DNA of 22,619 nt from positions 1 through 22,619 of IMG/VR virus record IMGVR_UViG_3300042691_026149; one strand, written 5' to 3'. Position numbers and translations under genes: made by a program. Position 1 is the stretch's first letter; each line of letters begins with the position of its first letter. The stretch comes from a virus. Under the pieces are notes generated by a model. It made no database searches. It saw only the letters and a list, made by a program, of their open reading frames with translations, and was not told where the DNA came from. Below are positions 1-5,659 of this stretch, in pieces.

Positions 1-313
1 ACTTGCTGCGGCACACCACCATGGGCAGGTTCAGGCTGCGGACCTTTTTGATCAGGCCTGCGTGGTCCAGTGGGTACTGGTCGATGTCAACGCAGCCCCA
101 GATGCAGGAGTTGTCTGCGCGGATGGGGATGATGCCCAAACTCGGCTCCACCCCTTGTAGATGCTTGGTCCAAAGGTCATCGGTTGGCGGCTTGCGCACA
201 ACGACGGCCTTGCCCGCCTGCTTACCGTCTCCACGAGACGATTCAATTTTGTATGTTCCGTAGGCAATATCCAGGCCGGAAAAGATCGCCTTGAACCGGG
301 TGATGTCGGTCAT
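1..313 (-). CDS. AEP-type DNA primase, N-terminal part (runs off left edge)
   Basis: The frame is open from the ATG at 313 to the window edge, giving 104 residues with no stop. A purine-rich stretch (AGAAAGAAG) lies just upstream of the start. The translation has the pattern of archaeo-eukaryotic primase (AEP/PrimPol-like) proteins found in phages and TOTE-type elements: GIIPI at residues 60-64, then the metal-binding pair D76-I-D78 within GCVDIDQY, then LPMVVCRSK at 97-104, which in this family leads into a Gly-His motif that lies beyond the edge. The D-x-D pair would bind the divalent metals used for primer or strand synthesis. Neighbours fit: an SNF2 helicase and a RecB-like nuclease lie about 2 kb away, so this is probably the replication primase. 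The C-terminal half, including any helicase or primase-C domain, cannot be seen. Family assignment is from motif memory. Confidence 0.72.
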   Translation of the reverse strand, partial: MTDITRFKAIFSGLDIAYGTYKIESSRGDGKQAGKAVVVRKPPTDDLWTKHLQGVEPSLGIIPIRADNSCIWGCVDIDQYPLDHAGLIKKVRSLNLPMVVCRSK

Positions 314-332
314 TTCTTCTTTCTACGATAGG

Positions 333-460
333 TGGGGGACACGGAGCGGTTTACTAGCCGCCCCTCGCCACGGTAATTGCAAGTCCCGTGAACAGGAGGG
401 TTGGCCAAGGTCGAACACATGCTGAATCCGGAGAATCCGACGAGCCGCATGTGTCCCCCA
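333..460 (-). ncRNA. Branched inverted-repeat element, candidate structured RNA of unknown family
   Basis: The gap between the primase and the next gene folds almost entirely into perfect helices. The closing stem is 334-342 with 451-459 (9 bp, GGGGGACAC/GTGTCCCCC). Inside are 346-349 with 358-361 (4 bp), 362-366 with 396-400 (5 bp) stacked outside 369-373 with 386-390 (5 bp), and 415-422 with 447-454 (8 bp) enclosing 429-432 with 436-439 (4 bp, GAA loop). All are Watson-Crick, so either strand could fold. The minus strand is chosen because the flanking genes are read that way. The three-armed cloverleaf is about 126 nt. It lacks a T-arm with a UUC loop and an anticodon arm, so it is not a normal tRNA, and I saw no hammerhead core. 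It could be a regulatory 5' leader of the primase, a processed small RNA, or a cruciform at a replication origin. Confidence 0.42.
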
Positions 461-464
461 AAAC

Positions 465-1238
465 TCAGAAGGGTGCGGGACCGTTGCCTGCTGCGCCTGT
501 CTCACCTTCGTGTTTAACTTTCACATCACCTGCGCCGACCGACTGTGCAAACGCCTTGGCAGCGTTGTAGATGTCGGCGGACTCAACGGGACCGGTGCGC
601 TCGACTTCCCAACCAAACCACTTGCCCTTGTCGTTGGACTCGGCCACGGTGGACAGGCGGTACATCTGGCTGTACATCGGAGGCGTGAACAGGCCGTTCT
701 TACCCGAGAGCTTAACCGACTGCATCATGCTGTTCCACTTGCGGCTTTTCTTGAGCTGCGTGGACTTCATGGTGATGAGGGCTGGCTCGGGAAAGCCCGA
801 TTCGCTGATCATCATCACGTAGTAGTTGGCCGTGTTTTCGATGTAGTTGCCGTTGTCGAGGTAGTCCTTGTTGTCGCCCGGCTCCTTGTGGGTCTGGGAC
901 AGGATGTCGCTCGTGGCCGGGTAGATGTGCACGGGTGCACCGCTGCCGCTGCCGCGTGGTGCCCACTCGATGTACTGGCGCACGTAGGCGCAGGGTACAA
1001 CGGCCAGGCCCCGTTTGCCGTCAAACAGTTCACCGGTGACGGTGTTCAAGACCATGCCTGGCAAGGCACCGTCCACTTCACCGACTTCGGGGCTGGTGCT
1101 GGTGAGCAAGCGCAAGAAGGGCAGTGCGTAGTCCTCTTGCGTCATGCCGTCAAAGCCGGCACCTGCGTCCTTCTCAATGTCACCCATGATTGCCAATGCG
1201 GTGTTGGCGTTCTTTTCCGCGATTTCAGTTTTAGCCAT
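465..1238 (-). CDS. Conserved phage protein, possible single-strand DNA-binding protein
   Basis: This 257-residue protein starts at the ATG at 1238 behind AAGGAAAA. It resembles a widespread phage family that sits beside AEP primases and helicases. Recognisable parts are an N-terminal ALPFLRLL segment around residue 40, an NTVTGE motif near 65, a YIEWAPR motif near 90, a GNYIENTA stretch near 128, and a basic KSTQLKKSRKWNSMM block near 160 that could contact nucleic acid. The tail is Gly/Ala-rich and ends in a terminal Phe (GPAPF), reminiscent of the aromatic C-terminal tips of bacterial SSB and T7 gp2.5, although it is not strongly acidic here. Its place in the replication block supports a DNA-binding role. 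That role is inference; what I recognise is only the family pattern. Confidence 0.6.
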   Translation of the reverse strand: MAKTEIAEKNANTALAIMGDIEKDAGAGFDGMTQEDYALPFLRLLTSTSPEVGEVDGALPGMVLNTVTGELFDGKRGLAVVPCAYVRQYIEWAPRGSGSGAPVHIYPATSDILSQTHKEPGDNKDYLDNGNYIENTANYYVMMISESGFPEPALITMKSTQLKKSRKWNSMMQSVKLSGKNGLFTPPMYSQMYRLSTVAESNDKGKWFGWEVERTGPVESADIYNAAKAFAQSVGAGDVKVKHEGETGAAGNGPAPF

Positions 1239-1255
1239 GATCCGTTTTCCTTGTT

Positions 1256-1810
1256 TCAGTTTGATTTGATGACAGCTTTTTGGCCAATGAATACGCCAAA
1301 GAGCTCAGTGTCGACAACTTCACCCTTCTCGACACGTTCCTTGACCCAGGCCTTGAGGGTCTGGGGTTCTATCTTCTGGGCTTGCTCGAATGGGTACCCG
1401 TTCTCGCCCAGCAGATTCAGTAGACGAGCAGAGAGCTCGTCCTCGCCGCGTCCAAAACGAACGCTGACGGTGTTCTTGATGATGTCGTCAAAGCCGTGGT
1501 CACGCAGCCATTGGTAGGCTTCGGACTGGCGAGCCTTGGAGATGCTTGCGCCGTAGTAGGGCTTGATGTCGATAGACGAGCCATCCTCCATCACAAACTT
1601 CTTCATGCCCGACTCGGCCATGGCCTCAGGTATGGTCTGCTCGGTGAGCTTGCGGTACTGGTCGTTGCGCTCGGAGAGCGATTCTTCCAGCTCGGCAATT
1701 TCTTTCTCAAGCAGCTTGGCGCGACGAGCCAGTCCAGCAATGCCGGACACCTGTTCGTCAGAGACCTTCAAGGCCCCTGCGTCGTCTTCAAATAAAGTCG
1801 TAAGACTCAT
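1256..1810 (-). CDS. Conserved phage protein with N-terminal coiled coil, unknown function
   Basis: 184 residues. The start is placed at the ATG at 1810, which gives MSLTTLFEDD and has AAGGAGAAG about 7 bases upstream; an upstream extension of the open frame lacks support. Residues 30-60 form a charged heptad-like coiled coil (LLEKEIAELEESLSER). The rest carries a pattern common in phages: IPEAMAESG, a VMEDGSSIDIKP strand, an AYQWLRDHGFDDIIKN helix, VRFGRGED, and a closing FGVFIGQ. I do not know a function for this family. The first 23 bases overlap the end of the preceding gene, and it lies 17 bp upstream of the putative SSB gene, so the genes are likely co-transcribed as part of the replication or early block. 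Confidence 0.75.
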   Translation of the reverse strand: MSLTTLFEDDAGALKVSDEQVSGIAGLARRAKLLEKEIAELEESLSERNDQYRKLTEQTIPEAMAESGMKKFVMEDGSSIDIKPYYGASISKARQSEAYQWLRDHGFDDIIKNTVSVRFGRGEDELSARLLNLLGENGYPFEQAQKIEPQTLKAWVKERVEKGEVVDTELFGVFIGQKAVIKSN

Positions 1811-2132
1811 CAACTTCTCCTTTCTTGAACAAATCAACCTCCAGCGGAATGTAGCGCCGTTCGCGCTTGTCCCACTTGAGGCACTTAAAGCGGCCACTGT
1901 TTTTAGAGGCAGCTACTGCACAGGCGATGCCTATGGCAGATGGGTCACCGATGAGGAGCAGGAAGTCCTCGTCGGTAAATCTCTCCAGCTTGCGCTGAAT
2001 GCGGCGGACCGTGGGCACAACGGAAAAAGCAATCTGCGCGTTGGGCGGCAGAATAATCTCGATTGAGCCGAAGTCAAGGGCGCTAACGATGTTGTGTTGC
2101 GTGGTCTCTTGGACGACGTAAACCTTTGGCAC
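1788..2132 (-). CDS. Conserved small phage protein, unknown function
   Basis: 114 residues from a GTG start at 2132, chosen because AAGGAG sits about 9 bases upstream and no ATG is nearby. The protein begins PKVYVVQE and has ILPPNAQI, LLLIGDPSAIG near residues 59-69, and a closing KWDKRERRYIPLEVDL. This arrangement recurs in small phage proteins encoded just upstream of the coiled-coil protein, so the pair appears conserved, but I know of no assigned function. It is the first gene of the leftward replication block, and the 83-bp divergent region at 2133-2215 would hold its promoter. It overlaps the next gene by 23 bases. Confidence 0.72.
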   Translation of the reverse strand: MPKVYVVQETTQHNIVSALDFGSIEIILPPNAQIAFSVVPTVRRIQRKLERFTDEDFLLLIGDPSAIGIACAVAASKNSGRFKCLKWDKRERRYIPLEVDLFKKGEVDESYDFI

Positions 2133-2215
2133 GTGAAATTCTCCTTTCTGAATCTGAGGGGCCAGTGTACACTACCTTTTCAGGAAAATGCAACTCCTGC
2201 CAGAAAGAAGATTCA
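2133..2215. promoter_or_regulatory. Divergent promoter region with 10-bp palindrome
   Basis: This 83-bp gap lies between the leftward block (GTG at 2132) and the rightward helicase (ATG at 2216), so promoters for both directions are expected here. A perfect palindrome AGTGTACACT occupies 2164-2173. It contains TACACT readable on both strands as a weak -10 element. On the minus strand TTGCAT (2188-2193) lies 18 bases upstream of TACACT, a weak sigma-70-like arrangement. The palindrome could be an operator that controls both units. The promoter boxes are poor matches, so only the divergent geometry and the palindrome are firm. Confidence 0.4.
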
Positions 2216-3667
2216 ATGGACCATTTTTTAGCCACCTACCCCTTTAAAAACAAGCCCTTTGTTCACCAACAGGCTTACCTCCAACGCTTTTGGGAGTTCC
2301 CTGTGGCCGCGCTGTTCGCGGACATGGGCACTGGCAAGAGCTTCATGCTCATCAACAACGTGGCCATGCTCTATGACAAGGGCAAGATCAACGGGTTCTT
2401 GATCGTGGCACCCAAGGGGGTGTACCGCAACTGGTACGACACCGAAATCCCCAAGCACCTGCCCGAGCACATCGTCTACCGCATGGCGATCTGGAACCCC
2501 ACGCCGCGCAAGGCTGAGCAGCAGGCCATGGACGAGCTCTTCACCGTGACAGAGGACTTGAAAATCCTCGTCATGAACGTGGAGGCCTTCAGCACGGCCA
2601 AGGGCACCGCCTACGCCAAGCGCTTCCTGCTCGTGCACAACGCCATGATGGCGATCGACGAGAGCACCACCATCAAAACGCCCGGCTCTGCGCGCAGCAA
2701 GAACACCGAGAAGGTGGGCCGTGGCGCGCGGTTCCGGCGCATCCTCACAGGCTCCCCGGTCACCAAGAGCCCGATGGACCTGTACCAGCAATGCGCATTC
2801 TTGTCCGATGGCTGCTTGAACGTGAGCAGCTACTACGTCTTCCAGGCCCGCTACGCGGTCACCGTGGAGCGCCAACTCAACACGCATACATTCAAACAAA
2901 TCGTGGGCTACAGGCGCTTGGATGAGCTCAAGGAAAAGCTCGACCGCTTTGCCTACCGCGTGAAGAAGGAGGAGTGCTTGGACCTGCCCGACAAGCTCTA
3001 CGTCAAGCGCGAGGTGGACCTCACACCTGAGCAGCAGAAGGCCTACAACGAGATGAAGGCCTTTGCGATGGCGCAGATTCAGGGCGGTTTGGTGAGCACG
3101 GTCAACGCCCTCACCCAGCTCATGCGGCTGCACCAGATCGTGTGTGGCCACGCCAAGCTGGACGACGGCACGGTCATTGAGCTGCCCAACAAGCGCTTGG
3201 ACGAGCTGATGGCGGTGGTGGAAGAGACCGACGGCAAGATGATCATCTGGGCCAACTACCGTCACGACCTTGAGGCCATCCGCGTGGCCTTGGCCAAAGA
3301 GTACGGCATGAACAGCGTGGCGCTGTACTACGGTGACACGGGCTCGGAGGAGCGCCAGCGCATCGTCAACGACTTCCAAGACCCTGAGAGCGACCTGCGC
3401 TTCTTCGTTGGCAACCCCAGCACCGGTGGCTACGGTTTGACGCTCACGGCGGCCAACACGATGGTCTACTACAGCAACAGCTTTGACCTGGAAAAGCGCC
3501 TGCAGTCCGAGGACCGCGCACACCGCATCGGCCAGACCAAGAACGTGACCTACATTGACCTGATCGCGACGGGCACGGTGGACGAGAAGATCGTCAAGGC
3601 GCTGCGTGCAAAGATCGACATCGCAACCCAAGTGCTCGGGGAGGACATCAAGTCATGGCTGATCTGA
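2216..3667 (+). CDS. SNF2-like superfamily 2 DNA helicase/ATPase
   Basis: 483 residues from the ATG at 2216 (MDHFLATYPF). An upstream TTG in frame at 2126 would overlap the divergent gene and is not preferred. The ribosome site is weak (AGAAAGAAG). Superfamily 2 motifs are in order: a Q-like HQQAYLQRF at 17-25, Walker A DMGTGKS at 36-42, VAPKGVYRNW in motif Ia at 64-73, motif II DEST at 148-151, motif III LTGSP at 177-181, and the SNF2-type motif VI QSEDRAHRIGQ at 430-440. It should be an ATP-driven double-strand DNA translocase or helicase in phage replication or recombination. Its end overlaps the nuclease gene by 13 bases, so the two are probably made together and may act as a pair. Motif VI and the length indicate SNF2/RapA-like rather than DnaB-like helicases. 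Confidence 0.9.
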   Translation: MDHFLATYPFKNKPFVHQQAYLQRFWEFPVAALFADMGTGKSFMLINNVAMLYDKGKINGFLIVAPKGVYRNWYDTEIPKHLPEHIVYRMAIWNPTPRKAEQQAMDELFTVTEDLKILVMNVEAFSTAKGTAYAKRFLLVHNAMMAIDESTTIKTPGSARSKNTEKVGRGARFRRILTGSPVTKSPMDLYQQCAFLSDGCLNVSSYYVFQARYAVTVERQLNTHTFKQIVGYRRLDELKEKLDRFAYRVKKEECLDLPDKLYVKREVDLTPEQQKAYNEMKAFAMAQIQGGLVSTVNALTQLMRLHQIVCGHAKLDDGTVIELPNKRLDELMAVVEETDGKMIIWANYRHDLEAIRVALAKEYGMNSVALYYGDTGSEERQRIVNDFQDPESDLRFFVGNPSTGGYGLTLTAANTMVYYSNSFDLEKRLQSEDRAHRIGQTKNVTYIDLIATGTVDEKIVKALRAKIDIATQVLGEDIKSWLI

Positions 3668-4338
3668 TCCCCTGGTCCAACCGCTTCGTGTACGAAAAAG
3701 TGGAGCGGATCGACACGTCAGCAGGACGTGTTTACGCTTTGCCGGATGGCGTACACGTGCCCTCGGTGACCACCATCTTGGACCGCACCAAGGACAAGGC
3801 CGCGCTCAAGGAGTGGGCTGACAGGGTTGGCCAAGCGGAGGCCGACAGGCAAAAGGAGCAGGCGGCCTACATTGGCACACACATGCACACAACATTGGAG
3901 TGCATTCTCAGTGGGGACCCGTTGCCCGTGGGCCGTGATTGGCAAGCCTTGAAGGGCCAGGAGATGGGCTTTCGCTTGGCCAACCGGTACTTCGGGGAGG
4001 TGTCCGAGATTCACGGCTCGGAGGTGGCGCTGCACTACAACCAGCGCTACGCAGGCTCAACCGATTTGGTGGCCACGTACCGTGGTCATCTGGCCATCGT
4101 CGACTTCAAGCAGTCGGTCAAGCCCAAGCGCTACGAGTACATCACCGATTACTTTCACCAGCTCGCGGCCTATGCCACGGCGCACGATTCGATGCACGGC
4201 ACCGACATCAACTTTGGCGCTGTGCTGGTGGCGGTGCAGGATGGCACCACGCAGGAGTTCACCATCGCAGGGCGCGAGTGGCTGAACTTCAAGGCGCAGT
4301 GGATGGAGCGCCTATTGCGTAGCGAACAGCAGCCTTAG
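3655..4338 (+). CDS. PD-(D/E)XK exonuclease, RecB/Cas4-like
   Basis: 227 residues. The ATG at 3655 lies inside the helicase 3' end and follows GGGGAGGACATC, which includes a good Shine-Dalgarno sequence. Active-site residues of the RecB-type PD-(D/E)XK family are all visible: H78 in GTHMHTTLE, E123 (SEVAL), D137 in GSTD, D150-F-K152, and the Q169-LAAY motif that follows the core. The length fits a stand-alone nuclease domain. No cysteine cluster for a Cas4-type iron-sulfur site is present (a single Cys in LECIL). It probably degrades or trims DNA ends during replication, recombination or packaging preparation, working with the helicase upstream. Its TAG stop overlaps the TAA of the convergent gene on the other strand. 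Confidence 0.88.
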   Translation: MADLIPWSNRFVYEKVERIDTSAGRVYALPDGVHVPSVTTILDRTKDKAALKEWADRVGQAEADRQKEQAAYIGTHMHTTLECILSGDPLPVGRDWQALKGQEMGFRLANRYFGEVSEIHGSEVALHYNQRYAGSTDLVATYRGHLAIVDFKQSVKPKRYEYITDYFHQLAAYATAHDSMHGTDINFGAVLVAVQDGTTQEFTIAGREWLNFKAQWMERLLRSEQQP

Positions 4339-5648
4339 AAGACGCCGCCGGTGCGGGTTGGGCCGGGCTGCTGCTGGGGCTGTTGTTGAGTTGCGGACGC
4401 AGACGGGCCTCCACCGAACAGGTTGGCGCTGGTTTGCCCAACGGCGTTTGACAGGTTTTGTCCCATGCCAGCGTTCATGTTTGACTGCATTGGCGCGGGC
4501 TGCTGCATGTTCGAGAACATGTTGCTCTGGCCAAAGCCGGTGGACTGATTCTGAGCGGGCTGCTGCATGTTCGAGGACATGTTGAGCTGGTTCCTGGGGT
4601 TGTATTGGGTGGCCTGCATGAAGGCAGCTTGCGTGGGAGACTGCTGCGGTACTGCGGGAGCCCCCATCGCTTGTCCAAATCCCAAGCCGGCATTCATTAC
4701 TCCCTGTCCGGGCATAAAAGACGGAGGATAAGCCGAGGAGCCTTGTGTAACGTCGAATGCCTCCTGTGCGCGCTGTTGAGGCTGACCGCCCAGTCCAATT
4801 AGTTGACCCGCTTGGTTGAGAGGCGCAGGCGGAGTGAAGCCCCCGACCAAGTTGCCCGCCATGCCTTCTATGGGCCGGAATGGCTCGACTTGTTGCGGAG
4901 GAGCGCCGCTAGGCAGGCCCCTCGGCCCCGTGAAGCCGGGAGGTGGACCACCAAGGCCTATGTCACGTGGCAAGCCGATCTGAGGATTGTTACCCATGTA
5001 TTTTCTATAGGCCTCGTCTTGCGCTCTACCTACTGACCCGGAGCTTATGTCCCCAAAGTACGGAGAGTTGTACATGTCCATAGTGGCAGGTCGTCCTGAG
5101 GTGCTGTCTATAAATGCTCGGTACTCAGGGGAGCTAAAAAAAGCATTGTTTTCGGGTACTCTTTGTTCAGGAAAGGCCGGCATGCTGGGCATTTCACGAT
5201 CAAAAGGATTGCCCGTGTTTGGCAGACTACCCCTCGGCCCCGTGAAGCCGGGAGGTGGACCACCAAGGCCTATGTCACGTGGGGGGAGGTTCCCAGGAAA
5301 GGAGCCTAGTCCTTGAATCTGTTGCTGACCGCCAGTCATCGTTGCAGCCATTTGAGCGCGTTGCTGCGCAACTTGTTGTTGGGCTTGGGCTTGGGCTACG
5401 GTTTGTAACTGAGCGGCGCGTTGAGCGCGTTGCTGCGCAGCTTGTTGAGCTGCCGCCCGTTGTTGGGCTTGGGCTACGGCTTGTAGCTGTGCGGCGCGTT
5501 GGGCGCGTTCCTGTGCGGCTTGTTGAGCTGCGGCCCGTTGAGCTGCGGCTCGTTGCTGTGCGGCGCGTTGCTGTGCGGCGCGTTGTGCTTCTGCTTTTTT
5601 AACAGCTGCCAACTGGCTCTTAGCGGGTGTGGGTCTTACGGTAGCCAT
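4335..5648 (-). CDS. Low-complexity virion protein with Ala/Gln/Arg repeats
   Basis: 437 residues from the ATG at 5648, with AAGGA about 11 bases upstream. Residues 20-100 are an Ala-Gln-Arg helix-forming tract with a 26-residue unit in tandem (37-62 and 63-88). The middle holds two copies of RDIGLGGPPPGFTGPRG encoded by an exact 53-bp DNA repeat. Between them lies a more ordinary, AT-richer segment (NPFDREMPSM...EAYRKYMG). The C-terminal third is Gln/Asn/Met/Gly-rich with SNMQQPA repeated. I recognise no catalytic domain. As the last gene of the long leftward structural unit, after four other large low-complexity genes, it is most likely an internal or accessory virion protein. Function is inferred from position only. 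Confidence 0.7.
   Translation of the reverse strand: MATVRPTPAKSQLAAVKKAEAQRAAQQRAAQQRAAAQRAAAQQAAQERAQRAAQLQAVAQAQQRAAAQQAAQQRAQRAAQLQTVAQAQAQQQVAQQRAQMAATMTGGQQQIQGLGSFPGNLPPRDIGLGGPPPGFTGPRGSLPNTGNPFDREMPSMPAFPEQRVPENNAFFSSPEYRAFIDSTSGRPATMDMYNSPYFGDISSGSVGRAQDEAYRKYMGNNPQIGLPRDIGLGGPPPGFTGPRGLPSGAPPQQVEPFRPIEGMAGNLVGGFTPPAPLNQAGQLIGLGGQPQQRAQEAFDVTQGSSAYPPSFMPGQGVMNAGLGFGQAMGAPAVPQQSPTQAAFMQATQYNPRNQLNMSSNMQQPAQNQSTGFGQSNMFSNMQQPAPMQSNMNAGMGQNLSNAVGQTSANLFGGGPSASATQQQPQQQPGPTRTGGVF
4918..4970. repeat. 53-bp exact direct repeat, copy 1
   Basis: Identical base for base to 5230-5282, with mismatches immediately outside both ends. The copies are 312 bp apart, a multiple of three, so both encode the same RDIGLGGPPPGFTGPRG segment in the minus-strand gene. 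Identity at synonymous positions points to a recent duplication or gene conversion. Confidence 0.95.
5230..5282. repeat. 53-bp exact direct repeat, copy 2
   Basis: Second copy of the repeat at 4918-4970. The 259 bp between the copies are visibly more AT-rich than the flanking gene (43% and 52% GC in two hand-counted 60-base lines). Confidence 0.95.
5385..5540. repeat. Tandem 78-bp coding repeat (two units)
   Basis: Encodes residues 37-62 and 63-88 of the minus-strand protein. The units read QRAAAQQAAQ-x-RAQRAAQ and LQ-x-VAQAQ, differing only at Glu/Gln and Ala/Thr. This is a typical slippage- or recombination-generated coding repeat. Confidence 0.85.
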
Positions 5649-5659
5649 TTGGAGTGTCC

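Noticed and set aside
333-460. tRNA, tmRNA or hammerhead ribozyme
   Set aside because: No anticodon arm or T-loop, far too short for tmRNA, and no CTGATGA/GAAA core on either strand.
323-505. 60-codon minus-strand frame over the branched element
   Set aside because: No ribosome site and no recognisable sequence; it overlaps the end of the supported gene and the helices of the candidate RNA.
510-1517. 335-codon plus-strand frame across the putative SSB and coiled-coil genes
   Set aside because: It crosses two well-supported minus-strand genes with Shine-Dalgarno sequences, and its own sequence resembles no protein family.
2126-2215. TTG start extending the helicase by 30 residues
   Set aside because: It would overlap the divergent gene's start, use up the promoter region, and add a sequence unlike the SF2 N-terminus.
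2228-3631. 467-codon open frame antisense to the helicase
   Set aside because: It mirrors the GC-rich codon pattern of the helicase, which has all its motifs. The antisense translation is low in meaning (Val/His/Ala-rich) and has no start context.
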